A stretch of DNA of 64,000 nucleotides from Brienomyrus brachyistius (lineage: Eukaryota; Chordata; Actinopteri; Osteoglossiformes; Mormyridae). Below, one piece after another: positions 11,901-26,700 of the stretch. Within the stretch, counting starts at the first letter, position 1, and the number at the start of each line of letters is the position of its first letter. Location of the stretch: assembly GCF_023856365.1 (NCBI RefSeq), contig NC_064548.1, positions 18,152,461-18,216,460 of the forward strand, given 5' to 3'. A model generated the notes under the pieces. That model made no database searches, was not told the DNA's origin, and was given only the letters and a program-made list of their open reading frames with translations. Position numbers and translations under genes: made by a program.

Positions 11901-14900
11901 CTTCCAGGTTCAAAATTTCTAAAACAGCCGTACACATGAGCAAGGTGAAGCAGGAGACACTGGGAACGACCAGAAACCAGCCAGGTAAAGGGTGGAAGCA
12001 ATTTTCTAATGCTAGAGATGGCCATTAACTTATCCGACAGTCTCTCATGAATCGTAGAATGACATCAAGTGACCTTCAAGCAGAACAGGAAACATTAAGT
12101 GCAGGTGTGAGATGCACTGCTGGGATAGTTTATATCAGGCTCCTAGAAGCATCACTGAAGTCCCATAAAGCAAGGAAGAACCCTTCAATAATGAGAAGCA
12201 GGGAAGAACCAGGCTGCAGTTTGCAAAAAAAAATAAAAATGTTCACAGATGCGCACCCATAAATTGAGAAACGAGTGAACCAAAAAATGTTGCCGTGGTC
12301 TCTTAATTTTTTCCGTGGTTGTGTATATCGTAAGTGAGATCATGAATGCAATCTTACCGATCTTTTGGCCTTACTGCAGCTTGGTTTACGTGTGCTATAG
12401 GAGTAATAATTCAAGGCGGCGTACTCCATCAAAGCTGCAAAGACGAACAAGAAGCAGACACTAACGAAGAGGTCCATGGCAGTCACGTAGGAGACGCGGG
12501 GCAGAGAGGTCCGCGCCACCGTGCTCAGTGTGGTCATGGTCAAAACTGTTGTTATGCCTGAAAGAAAGTGCACAGAAGACATGCAGGCATACAATTCTGT
12601 CAGCGTTATTCCAATTAAGCCCGAACAGGGGAATTCTTCACATTTTATAGTCATGAACTTTCATCCAATGTTTTCATTGCAGTCACAAAATGCAAGGTGC
12701 ATCCCTGATTATTATTTTGATAGCTACATTATAATGTTCTTAACAACATAAAGAATATTGGACATAAATCATATTTTTAATCTCCCTCTGATTTTAAATC
12801 AATGCTTATTATCCTACACAACACCTTTAATATTGATTGTGTCCATCGCTAAGATCCATTCTTTTCTAAACTTAGAGTTGTTGCTAAGGAGCTATTCCAG
12901 CACCATTTGGACACACCATGCCTCCAGCATTTCCTGTGTCTTCCCCTGGCCTCTGCCCAGTGGAACTTGCCAAGAGTATCTCTCTTAGGAGCTATCTAGG
13001 TAGTGTCCATATAAAGTTCTCAAACCATGTCCTCTCGGACTGAAAGAGCAACTTTATTCTGAGCTACGTCCAGATATCTGACATCCTCACCCTGTCATGG
13101 AGAGTAAGACCAAGGAACCTTGTTTTTACTCTTGACTTTTTTCTTTTAGCCATTACCCACAGTTTGTGACTGGAGGTGAGGACAGGAACTCAGATTAACC
13201 AGTGATCCACTAGGTTCATCTGGCAGCTAAATTCCCATTGTTCTTCTCCACAGATTTCCTCTGTACCCACAAACCAGAGGGCTTGATCATGAAGCAGGAT
13301 TTCTTGCTTACTTAGCCGGATAACTTGTTAAATCTGACAAGTTATCCGGCTAAGCAAGAAACGCAGCTTCGTTATACAGGCCTCTGCAGTCATAAAACAA
13401 ATCTGTTTGTCAGTCGCAGATTCCCTCTTAATATCACTCAAGATCCCGAGTTCTTAAACTCCTTCACTAAGGGCAGACCCCCCCCCCCCCCCCCCACCTA
13501 AAAGAAACGATCCTCTCTTTTCAGAGAAAGTACCACGGCCTTGCATTAGTAGGTGATGCTTCTCATCCCATGTCACACTATTTAAACAACCAATAAAGAA
13601 AAGCTAACACAGTGTCATATATAAAGAAGCATTAAAACACGCACATGCCACGTCAGAGTGAGCACATTCCATCTGGGTTTGAATTTAAAACTGAGTGCAT
13701 CTCTAAAATCTCCAGATCATATTTTAGTTTTAATATTTTTCATGGTTTATGTCAAGTGTTTAAGTGTCTCTTTGATATGACATTCCCTGAAGAAGAAGAA
13801 AAAAATCCGTTGACTTTCACGGAGCTACTTTTTCACTTTTCTGTTATCTTCCAGCAGAGTTTGACCTCACTGTCACGCTGCTGAATCATTTTATCACGGC
13901 AGACAATCTGAATGAGCTGTTTGCTTGGTCTTCACAAACACCGGCGCCTTGATATAGAAGTTCAGTTTATCTCATCTCTGGTTCATTAATCAAATCAGTA
14001 CAAGCAAGAATGTGTCCGCAAGAACTTTCCATGATGCATTTACTTTGAGAACCTACCTAATGCTGTTCTGGCTGGTGTGGCGTCTTTTTTAATCCAGAAG
14101 GAGACCCATGACAGGACCACAGTAAGAATGCATGGGATGTAGGTTTGTATGGTGAAGTAGCCCATTCTTCTGCTTAAATCAAAGTATACTGTCATCACCA
14201 CATAGTCACCTGGAGACGGGGGAAAAAAAATATATATATTAAGTGCTGCATTTTGCCAGCAAAGTTACAACAGAAAATAATTGCCAATTAGTTATGCGTT
14301 TGATACAGCTTTCAGATTAAGTTTACTGTGTGTTAACCTGCCTTTTATAATAGCATATCAGGCTGGGCTATAGTCCCTATGGTTGAGACTGACTGGAGTA
14401 TTTGTTAGCAGATAACAGGGGGAAACTGGGAATACAGCGAGAAATCCTTATTAAGTGAACAAAACAGTTTTTATTATACGGTGTGTTAAGATTTTATATA
14501 TGTTTCACACAATCTGCTGAATTTGTCCATAGTTTTTCATTTCAATATACTTTTTTTATGAGCTAAATAAATCACTTGCTCTCTGTTGCATTACGGTAAC
14601 ATGACCTTTTCTTTTTGTGACACCATTTGTTTTATTGAAAACGCTTTGAAAGTTCGCAATTAGTGAGTGTTGCCCTGATTTTTCGCTTCCATTCCATATA
14701 CGATATTTTTCATTTTTGTAAGACAACTACCAGTACAGACTTCAAATGCATTAACATTAGCGACACCACTCCAGATGACTTAGGATTTGCTGGAAGATTG
14801 CAATTACATATAAAGAAAATACCCCACATCTTTCCTTTAACGATATATTTTACCAAATACCACAGTAAACTATTTAAAAAAAAAACTATTATAAATAAAA

Positions 14901-17900
14901 ACACTGAGTAGACTCCCCAAGGGGCATCAGTTAAATTTTAATTCCATTTAGACGTGATACAAGCAGCAACTTCAACATCACAAAAACAAACTAAAATACT
15001 TGAAGTAAAAATGTTCATGAGACGGCAAAGGCCGGCATTCTCTAACACTGAGTGTGGTCGTCTAATGTAATTCATTCCGCCATCCTCTCTGTACTTCCTT
15101 GCCAATGAAAGTTTCCTTGTCTTTTGAAAGAATCGTCCAGTGTTTTTTATTTCAGTGTGTTCACTTGCTTGACCTACGAGGACACAGTGCTGATGCCACC
15201 TTGTGATGCCATTGCAGTGGCATTGCAAATACTACTGGAGGCTATTGGACTGTTTTCATTTTGCACTTTAAAATATTTCTACACTGCAGACTATAATACC
15301 CTAGCAAACTTCAATCTCACTGAGTATTGATTAGTCTGATCCACTTACCCGTTTTCACTCGTGTCACAATACCAGCTTGCTTACTTACACCCTTGCAACT
15401 AAAGAAATTGTGAACGTCTCCATTTCTGATTATGTTCCATATTAATCTTTGCTTTATTCATATTTATATGATTCTGGATTATCACAAATTCTCTTTCAGT
15501 GCCTAATGTACCTTCACTCTCCTTCTGGGTTGATTATTGATTTGGTTTTTGTAAAGTCCGCTATTGGGATCTTAGCCTGCGAGTTTCGTGCCTTCACGGC
15601 ACAGATATTTAGCATGATTTAATATCTGAGGTAACTTATTTCATCTTGTCTGAATGATTAATTTTAAGTCTCACTGTCACATGTTGTGAGCATTTATATT
15701 TAGGGCTACATCACATCTACACAACAGCATACAAACACTCTGCGAAAGATAAATTAAAGTTGAAGTGGATCTTAATTTGACTTGTAGCCAATACTGATCC
15801 TTTAAATTATGCTTAATTCAACTTAGATAAGGATCTGGAAGAGTGAACTGGGAAACTACTTTAAATTGTGCATTAATACACGATAAGGTATTTCACAGTA
15901 AATAAATAAGAAAACGTCTACCACACTTATTTCAATGTGTTTGCGGTGGCCATTTAATGTAGGTAAAACTACACTGAAGCAAAGGAAACTTCAGGTATCA
16001 CTAAATAAACAAACAAATAAGAAAACATTATTTATGCATTTTAAAGAACCTTTTGGATGCGTCAATGCAAAGTGCGCATGGTTCATTTTGGGTATAAAAT
16101 AAATATTTTTTTGTACGAATTACTACATATATGAATGATAAATAAGAAGATGTAACCAGTCAGCAGGACAGATATTTATGCCGATATGGAAATCAGAAAA
16201 AAAGGTGATGCTAACTCATTGTGGCAGTGTGGGAGGGGCATGGGTTTCCTGGCAGATTTAGGTGCTCAGCACTATATCGGGCCCCAGATTTTACCCCCCA
16301 CTGTGGGGGGAGGGACCAGATGACATTTTGTCAGGCAGCCCTGAATTCCTAACTTCGCCCATGATAGTACTCAATCTTTTTTTTTTTTTACCTAAATCAC
16401 TTAGATTATTAAGATGCCATGAACTATACACAGAATAAAGTACATACAACATCTTATAATATTACACCGCAGGAAAGAACATAGTCCATTATTTTTTAAA
16501 GAGAATTGCACTTGCACTCAACAAGTTTCAATGCTGACACAAGGATGGTAACAGACATTATATTCATCACTGGGAGAGAAAGTCATTTTAGAGCTTCAGA
16601 TTGATCTGAGACTCTTTGTGCTGAAGGCAAAAGTAAATCCATTCAGATGAAAAGTAAATGTTGGTGAAGACTGAACTGAACCGACAGCTGAGCAACTTTA
16701 AATACCAGTCACACCAGTACATCTCTAGCCTGGTATCACATTAAATTGATTTTCTATATTTTGACCAATTATGTACATTCGGGTAGCACATGTAATGACC
16801 TGGTAATTATTGTGTTATTCACAAAGAACAGGTTTGTTCAATACCATCCATGCATCCATTTTCCAAACTGCTTATCCTTCTGGGTTGCGGGGGGGTCTGG
16901 AAGCCTATCCCGGAAGCTATGGGCACAAGGCAGGGAACAACCTAGGATGAGGAGCCAGCCCATCGCAGTGTTCAATATCAACATTATACAATGTTTAAAA
17001 GTAATTAAGAGTAGACACATCGATCTTTCATTAACAGAAGATTCAGGAACTCCTGTGCAAATCTAATTACTTGTTTTTCTCCTTCGCTTTTTTGGCAGCA
17101 CCACACATTCCTGCACGGTAGTGCACACTGATTGGTCAGAGGGAGCTCCTCCAGTTTCCCTACCCTGCTGTCTCCCTGTGGGAGCATTAAGCTGTACAGT
17201 CTCCAGTTTTCCATTGAACAGCAGGACCTACGTGAGAAAGTCTTGCTTTCCAATGGGTGCGCACAACCACTGTTGAAACTCCAGTGTGGTCTCCTAAAAG
17301 TGCGGAAAAAGTCAGACCAGAAGGACTCACGGTGTGAAGAGGGATGTCACATATGATAAGGACACTGCTATTCACACGGAGGAGTACAAGAACTGAGACA
17401 CATGCTTTACATTCAGCCAAGTAATCAAATTCTCCCTATCTGTGATTGTCCAATATGCGAGTCTCATTCATTTGACTTAAGTTCAAGTCCTACCTCTGCT
17501 CTGTGTGTGGGGAGTCTCCCCATGTAGCGTGGTTTTCCATCAGCTAGTCAACTTTCCTCAAAGACATGCAGTTAGGCTAACTGGGGTCTCTAAAGTGTCC
17601 ATAAAACATGATTATGTGAGAACACTGCGGTGGATTGGCATCCTGACCATGCCGGACCCTAGTCTTGCGCCTTATGCTGCTTGCGATAGACTCCAGGTCC
17701 CCTGTGACCCCGATCAGGATAGAAGGTTAGAAGATGGATGGATGGACATTGTCCAGGATAAATGATTGTACATGTACTGTATTTTTGCTCAGGAAATTGA
17801 GCGCATGGATTTTAGAATTATGCTACCAGACAATTTTAGCTTCCTTGCAATAGATAAAATTGCAGAAATACATCAGCATCAATCAGGGACACGATGTTCT

Positions 17901-20758
17901 GGTAACACTTTACTTGAGGGGGCACAAATAATGTAGTAGTACACTCTTACTTAATGTATTGATTAACTAGAAACAATGTGCTAGTTACGTACCGATTCCA
18001 TGTTCATTCATCATTGCTCAATCATGATGTATTTCATGTAGTTACTATATTTGTTCATGATTTGTAGTGACAAAGTTACTAAGCAAAGTGTTACACATTT
18101 TCATGGAAAAAATAGTTATGATAATACTACTACCCTCTCCTTACCTGCAGAAGTTTTCATTATGTCTGTGGTATTTCGTAAGCCCATAAAATCAAACTGG
18201 TAAAGTCTCCATGACTTTTGATCTGCAGCCTCTACTGAGTTCTTCCTCCACTTGTACACCATCTCATCTTGAGGGTATCCATCTGTATTCACAAACAGTG
18301 TGTGATGTTAGACTGCGACATCCATTAGACTGACGAAGGACTTGCTCTTCTAGGCCGCAGGGCTTAAAGAGCATCACTTTTCTTTTTGCTTGTAGACAGA
18401 TAATAAAAAGCTAATTTGAAACTGAGGAGGGAAAAAAAATCACGGAAGCAAGTGTTGTGTTTAATCCATCTTCATGTTATGGCTGACCTCCGGGGCTATT
18501 TTTGTCTCAGTATTGCAATATCTCAATCCATGTTCTTACAATAGGATTTCATAAATCTTCATCATAAATAATTACCTTGCATTCACAACATAGTATCTGA
18601 CTTTCCAAAGTACCAGTAATGTAGGGATAACAGAGTTTTATCAGGTAGTATGCAATTCAATTAGTATGGGAGCAAACTGTTGCCTCACACCTCAAGAGGA
18701 CTGAAAGTCTGCCAGTACGTTTCTTGTATGTAGTTAAGCATTTCACAATAAAGGTATGGATTGACCAATGGATGGATGGATGGACGCATGCATATATGCA
18801 TGGATGCTGAATGTAGTTTGTACTGTGTGTGTATAAGCCCTGCAGTGGAGTGACATGCTGTTCAGGGCGTGTCCCAGCCTTCTGTGTTATGCTGTCTGTT
18901 ATCCTATCAAAGATGAGCAGTTGGAAGATGGATAGATCTCAAATGGTGCAGAGGGGATTTGAAGAGCTGGTTTGTTCCGGTTTTATGAGTATCCACTGCC
19001 CCATTTGACATTTAATGAATGGGAACATCAACATAATTAACTTTTTTTTTAAAAACCTGAAACAATCCTATTGACCAGAAAAGTCTCTGCCTTCAAGAAA
19101 GGCCGCAAGATCCGTCTGCTTCAGGAAATCCTCCGCTAGCCTGACACCCCTCTATGCTCTCGGAATGTTCTTACACTGCATTTCTCCTTATTTACAGTAG
19201 TTGTCTCATTAGGTTTGTACTTTGTTGGAAGACGTTATGTAGCTCTTGTTCCTGTACAAATTACACTTGTACCTGGGCATTGAATGAAAACTCAGTCTAG
19301 CTGCACCTATGTCTAGTTGACGCCTTGACAACCATATGTTTGTAATATGCTAATTTGTCTCGCTTGTATGTCGCTTTGGGAAAAAAAAATGCTAAACAAC
19401 ATGCATGTCATTGCAAAAGTAAATGGTTTTGATTGACTTTTACCTCCAGGTATAAAATTTTCAGCACATCATGTAAAGATTCTGCACAAGATCAATTTTA
19501 CTAAAAATAACTCACTTGTTTGTTAAACCACATGTTCATATTACTTTGTTTTCTAAAACTAAAGCCAAATAATTTAATTAAAACCCACTGTTCTATGATG
19601 AGCATAGCTCATGCAATTTATAAATAGCTTCACAAAACAAATATGGGTGTCCAAACGACATTTAGGGGCAAATATATAACTAGGCCTACAGTATGTGTTG
19701 GCCATTATGATTAACTCAACATAAATACCCGGAGAAACGTCCACATTCATAATGAGCCCTTAAGAGCTGCCCAGTTGCTGGTTAGGCTCTACTGTATATC
19801 CTATGATATTTTGTGACATTTTATCACACCGTTCATTCTTCTGTCACATATCCCTTCCGTACTTGACAGCGAATTTATAAAAGGAATCAAAATGCAGAAG
19901 AGATGACAATGGCTCTTTCATTTTTAGAAAGCTCTGACTTTTAGCGGGGCAACCCCATGCTGTAAATAGAATTAAACTAAATACCGGCCCTTCTGTCTGT
20001 CAATAAATAATTTACTAAATGGGCCGAAAGGACACTTCAGCTGAGAAACTGTTTGTCCGATATCAGTGACGTCCTCTCTGCTCTGTCTCAAACACTCACT
20101 TTCTAAGTTGCTGCTTAATAAATTCCTGAGAAGCCCGAAGGCTTGGTTACTTAAAAAGAAGCAAATTATATGTATGCAGAAAAAAACAAACAACCTTGAG
20201 AAAGATGCGACTGCCAGATGATTTATCACAGTAATAACACTGGTGAATACTGTACTGTCCAAGCAAACCATTATGAATTATGAAAAGCATTGCAGTTTAA
20301 GTCTCAAGAGTGTTTCTTTGTATATTATCTGGTGATGATGCCGATCCATGGATTATGAGAGCTTACTGTTTCATAAGGAAAGCAGATGTGTTATTTACAC
20401 CTCTGCATTTTCTCCACATTTCTCCTAAATAACAATATCTGACAGGATGAATAAAACTGAACATCACCTCTTTTTGGGGGCATGGTTCCTGTGACCAGTG
20501 TACTGACACCAGCTCCTACCGCAAGACAGCAAACACTCAGTGTTAATTACCTTTTTATGTGCATCTTGGTGTGCATTGGGTTGTGGGTGGATAGATATAT
20601 ATATTTAAATAAACTTCAAAAATGTCCTCCTACATGTTTTTTTTTTTAAATCTAGTTTCCTTACCGATTATCCAGTGTGGGGTCTAGGTTTACCTGGGAC
20701 TTAGCCATGAACCACAAAGCACAAGAGAACATCCTGGATGGGATACCAGTTCATCACA

Positions 20759-20797
<39 letters not shown>

Positions 20798-23700
20798 GTT
20801 ACTTACAAACACTAATCCTCACAAATGGGAATTTTTTTGAATTATGCGAGGAAACCAAAATGCCCAGAAGAAACCCGCATGACCAAAGGGAGATTATATA
20901 CACAGCTGGCGTCTATAGCCAAGGGGGGCTTGTTACTGCAGCTGAATTCTGCATCATTCATACATACTCATCACACAGTGACAAAGAAAAGCAAATACCT
21001 ACTAGCATATCACAATTGTTCCCCAAAAGTCTGATTCAGGCTCCGGAGAGATATAACGGAAATCATAGTATCAGTGACAGATCTATTAAGATGCCCTCTA
21101 AGCTCGTCATACAATATACATCCAGATGGCATTTCTGAACTGTTTCACTGTTTAATATAATGTATTTGTCTTTGTCAAGTCTTTTGTATTGAACTGCTAC
21201 CCAGCATGCAACAGTAATGAATCACTGATCGTTTTTTAATTTCTTCTAAAATGCATGATCCATTCACAGCTTATTGCCATGTCCTCCCTGGACACTGTAT
21301 AAAGTATAAGGTTCAATGTGTGAACGGCTAATGCAAAATGGAAGTTATACGCTAATAAATATGACCCTTGACATTTTCGGTATTTGAGTTGCAGCATTTG
21401 AGACTTGATAATAAATGGAGCCATCGTCTCACACATTTTTATACGATGTTTCAATCAGCACTGAATTTGCAGCAACGCCACCGGTTTACATGCATGGAGA
21501 TTGTAATTGAAGAATGGCAGCTAAACTGAATTCTCTGCTTACAGGTGTCATTTTGTGACTCTGCCCTAAGGATGTAATAATAAATGTAAATATCTGGCGG
21601 CAATACAAAAGCTGATTGTGAGATTCTGATTATGAAAACAGGTCAGGATTAGGTACTTTATCGGTGACATTTGCAAATGTGTGCATACATTTATGCAAAC
21701 ACTAATGCTTTAGACACAGATGTAATTCCTTTGTAGTGGAATTACTACGTACTACAGTACATACTAATTTGCTATGTTATGCTGAAATACCTCAATGTTG
21801 GGTGAAGGTTCCTTTTATATTACATTCAGGTAATACCACTATTCAGAATAAATATGTATCTTGTAGTGCAAAGTAAATAAGTAGATGATTGTGCTCCTTT
21901 AGTGGTTAAAAAGGGTCATACGGCAACCACTAGCAAATCGCTTTTCTGGCATTCCATTAGCTACTGAAGGGCATCAGTCTTGAACACAGCATGACAATGT
22001 TTTGAATGCAGATTCCGAACCACCTCACTTAAAAAGCAGGAGCGGCCGCGATGCAGCACTGCAACGTTCCCGAAAAGCACGAAGGACGCATCGGCGCATA
22101 ATGAATGTGCTTCTCTCTATGCCCCACTGCCTCCATTAATTTTCCAGGAGACCTAAAGGTGTGGAAATCAGGCAGTAGTAGGTGGATGTTGTAGAAAACC
22201 AATTTTCTGTCAGCATATTTCCTCTATACTAACTATAACACGAACTGCAACCTTAGTCAACAGTCATTCAGATCCAGACGATAATTATAGTCAGTAGACA
22301 CAGTAAACATCATTTAGAGTGAAACACAGGAGTGATGTGCGCGTAAAACCTGAAGTTTCTGTTTACAGAAGAGCCTCCAAAGCTGGACTAAGGACTTGAT
22401 TCTTTCTTTGAATTCCATCTTCCCTGGAATCGAATGTCTCATAAATGCCACTGAAAGTAAGCAGGGCTTTTTGCAGCTGGATAACTGATCATGAAGATGT
22501 CGACTGATGTTCGCGTGACTCTTAATAACTACTGTTTCCTTTTAGTTGTTAGCTGTCAGACTGTACCCCAGCTTCGTGCCTATTTCTGCAGGCCTCGCTG
22601 TGTGTCCTGACCACCGTAACTGGTTTGGAAGATGGACAAATGGAATTCTCAGCTTGATTTATGCTCTTGCTTTCAGTAAAATTGCTGAAAATCAGATTAA
22701 TCAGAAGGGTGGCTGTTTTATGATGAACTTGAAAAGTTGTTTTTGTTAGTAAATCTCCTGTTCTTTAAGAGGGAGTTATTTGTGCATACTCCTCGGAATT
22801 AACATAAGAATCTTATATAGTGTAAAACACACTTTTCACTCAAATATTTGGAAGGGTTATTCAATTGTCATTTTTTTCTGTTTCACTTTGACAAATTAAG
22901 AGCTTTTAACAGGTTGACAAAAAAAAAAAATCATATAATTCTGAGAAAGTTGAATAGTGCCCCTTACAACCTGTGTTGTCCATAATTCACTATCAGGGAA
23001 ATTAAATTTTCTCATCCTCCCCCAGAATCATAAACCATAGTAGTTGTTTAATGGATGAGACCTGCTGAGGTGAAAGCAAACCAGCTAATGTCCCCGGCGC
23101 TTCTGATAACTAAGGGCTACATGTGACAAACTCCTTTGCCGCTTCCCCTCTAAGGTGTAAATTAAAACATTCCCAAGTCCTTTTTTTATTACTGCAATAA
23201 ATCTCAAGGTAAATGTATTACTAATGAACTTGGAACAGCTGCAAATCTTCTTTTTTTTTTGTCTGAAAACAACCCTGTTCAGGTCCAAAATTCCTTATAA
23301 TATCAGATACTATGCAGGATAGAAACAAATTCAATTTCTTTTCCAATTACACGTTTAATAAAAAAGGGCTTTTATGGTGATGCCGTTTTCCCAAGTAGCC
23401 AACTGCCTTGAGAGATCACAGGAAGTCTTTTCGGAAAGCAATTCAGACCTGAAAGGAGACCAACACAAACGTGACGTTCCCAGTTTCAGGTTTCAATCTG
23501 CCGTCTGTGATACATCTCTGAACTGGAGAGTTTGCCGTTTAATAGTTATAAACGTCCAAGTATAAAAAGCCCTGTTTGCTCAAAGCTTCATGGTCTTTGT
23601 TACCAGCTGCTCAGTGAACTGGACAGATGCTCCATAACTCGTCAGATGACAGCCAGTTCAGCCCTTGCTTGGCAGCTGTGACCTAACTGCCGGGGGAGTG

Positions 23701-26700
23701 TGGCAATGCGAGTCAGGACCCGCGATCAGAAGGTTATAAGTTCAAATCCTGTGGTCTGGAGAATGATTTCACAATTCGGCCCTTCACCAAGACTCTTAAC
23801 TATTCTAGATAATGACAGTCTCTGATTTTCAATGTAAATGTCACCACAAACCTTGAAAGAAAGTGATTAGAAAAGTCTTCAGTCTGAAAATAGCTAAAGG
23901 AGCAGAACATAACAGAGGTTTTTTCCCCAAGAATAATCTAATTGGACTAATCCTAGTTCATTTAAAAGTAATCATATCATTCCCTAGTACAAGTATGAAG
24001 TATTACAGCATTGGCTCATTCCCTCTGTAATTATCCAATCAAATGCACCCAGTGGTATGTTATGAAATCATCTGTTTTAGCCTTAGTGGTACAGATATAT
24101 TGACGTGCATTGATTCTTTCCTCAGAGAAATAGTGCCTGGATATAAATTATGAGCTTCTCTTACAGATATTTTATTTGCAATCAGACTAATGCACCATGT
24201 TGATTTAAGGAATATCAAAATAGTTGAGAATGTGTTTTAAACAAAACATGACGAAATCACACTGTGGGAGGTGGTCATTTCTGGGAAAGGTGACTCATTC
24301 ATTCACCTATAGCTCATTACCAATTATATATAATATATAATGTTTCCTGTATTCTGTATTTCAAAATATCTGCATCCACCGTTACAAGTGAAAGAAACAG
24401 GTAGGGCCATATCTGACCCCAGAGCTCCCGTTTTCAGCACCACCCTCAAATGCAAACAGGCGGTGCGACTTGAGAAACATTTCACAATATCAGATTTAAA
24501 TATGTGCTCCGTTAGCGTGCCAGTTTTACATGCCAAAGTTGTAGAGTTCTAGTACAGTTGGAGGACAGGAATCGCACATTGCAGGGGCACATTAGCATTT
24601 TGTTCAAGATTAAACAGATCGAGGGATTTATAGATACGGCTCAATCGGAGAACTCAGCCAATTCAGAATTGGCGGTCGTCCCTCCTGCACCCTGAACCGT
24701 CTCCAGTTCAGCGACGGCACCAGCAACAAGCACATGTGACTCCTGGGTCACGGTCAGACAGGGACCCAAGAGCTCACAGACCAGACCTCCTCTACACCAG
24801 TCCCTGACTCAGCTCCGAAATAGGTTATCTGCTCTTAGCAGTGCGTCTGTCGAAGCAGATAAGGCGCTAACATTTGGAGACTCGATAGAATTCCTAACAA
24901 TTCTGTAAAGCAGTGGTTACTGCAAATTGCCACCCTGTGGCCACGCTGGCACTAATGATATAAAGTCCCAAAAACCAGAGGTATCAAAGAGGATGAAAAT
25001 GTCGCAATATAATTATTTCTGGTCACTTACTAATTATTTAGGGAGGGGTTGAAACCTACAATATATTAGAGAACTCTCTCTGAACCGCTGGTTACTTGGA
25101 GACTTGGTATGCATCTGGAAGCACGGCATTTATTAATAATTGGGACCTCTTTTGGTCGGAGAGGTCTCCATCCTAGCTGCGCAGGATAGTTTATGCCATC
25201 TGAAATCATCCAAAATTGCCTGGCCGATTATCACGGGAGCCACTCGTGCCTTGGCCTTGTGACCATAAATCGAAGGCTGCTTATCTTCCACCTTGAGCGC
25301 GTTTCTGGCACCGAGATTCTCAGCATCATAACATCCCCTAAATCACATATGTATTCCAAAGCAGAGCTGAGTGAATGTAGGCAGAGTTTAACGGCTATTG
25401 CTAGACATTCCTACAGGAAATTCATGTGCTGATACTTTCATTTAAACTCCACTGATGCAATTAAATCAGTTACAAAGTGAAGCTACCGTTAAACGCTGAT
25501 TATTGAATGTTACCGACATGGTGCTCAACACCGGTTCAGGCCGGTGAATATTAACAGAAACGTGGGTAATACCCACAAACACCAGTTCTTTAGCTGAAGC
25601 TTCAATTTGTTACAAAAGCCTCGATCTTTTGGGTGTGGAGGTACCCTGGCAGGCATCTTTATGCATCCATAAAAATTTAATCAAAAACCGTAACGGACTT
25701 TATTATATGTGAAACAATGCTACTTAAAATCTGAACAGCCTGTGCATATATTCTTACAATATATGCATTGTACACACTGACTTTGTTTGTTTAGAGAAAA
25801 TTATAATGCCTGGGGATTTACGTATCGACATTGAGAGATGCTTTCACTGAAATTGCTTACTGCTCTTTGATTCTGTAGGTTATACAATAAGAAAACTGTG
25901 TCTAACTATTTAAGACACTGAGAAGCCAATACATGCTTAGGTTAGACTACTGTAAAGCTCTGTTACCAGAGACTATGCACTGAAAACCATAAAGCTCGCT
26001 GAAAATGCGGGAGGGGCACAACTGATAATTGGTGCCGGTATGAGCGTATAACCCATGCAAGCTTATTCACAGGTAACCTGTTAGGTGGAAGATTTCAAAG
26101 TTCTTTTATTTACATATAAGACACTTAAAGGTCTAACACCTGCCTACTTAAACAACCTGAGTAATGTGTACGATCCACATCATACACTAAGATCACAGAA
26201 TGCAACTGACCTTGCAACCTCACGGATAAATTAAATACCTGTTGGTGTTAAAGCCTTTGGCTCGATTTTTAAATCTCTACTTAAGACATATTACCTTACT
26301 GCACAGCCAAAAAAACTGTTGTTGATCTGTCTCGACAATAAGTGTGGAAAGAATATTCCTCGGTGAAACCGTAAGCATTCTTATTTCCGCTGAGCTGGAA
26401 AAATCTCACAAACCAGTGGAGATCTGCTGAAAACGACTGAGCTCTGCAGCCATGGTCAATGTAATCTGGCAGAGTTCCTTTTGGGCATGTGATGAGAATG
26501 GGAGTCAACCAGGGACGGATTACGGACCGGGCCAGCGGGGCCGCTGCCCAGGGGCCCTTGGGGTGCAGGGGGCCCGTGGGGCCCCTAGCCCAAAACAATT
26601 TGCAACGCTTATCAACAATGTATTTTCGTTTGTCTATTTTAGAGGGCCTACATTCTTTGATCCTCTGCCTACAAGGGCCCCTGACCCTATAGGGAGGGCG

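Larger units (their letters stand above)
8963..12357 (-). other. gabrg3 intron 8 (3.4 kb)
   Basis: Contents: one arm of an 88-bp inverted repeat (10293-10380), a GC-richer dispersed repeat (about 10480-10750), an 18-bp perfect palindrome (11024-11041) and a 22-bp tandem duplication (9446-9489). I looked for the extra loop-coding segment of mammalian gamma-3 here and did not find one. Confidence 0.83.
12558..14056 (-). other. gabrg3 intron 7 (1.5 kb)
   Basis: It carries a foldback hairpin (13301-13360) and an 18-C homopolymer (13478-13495). Nothing else was recognised. Confidence 0.88.
14210..18144 (-). other. gabrg3 intron 6 (3.9 kb)
   Basis: Contents: a miniature DNA transposon with GGTAACACTTTA-type termini (17899-18095), an old SINE-like repeat (17500-17735), a short retroposon with a 9-bp duplication (16844-16968) and a fragment of a dispersed repeat near 16235-16345. 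14230-16200 is AT-rich with nothing identified. Confidence 0.88.

Noticed and set aside
20677..21138. 153-codon plus-strand frame with His-Thr repeats
   Set aside because: It is driven by the AC microsatellite inside a degraded repeat.
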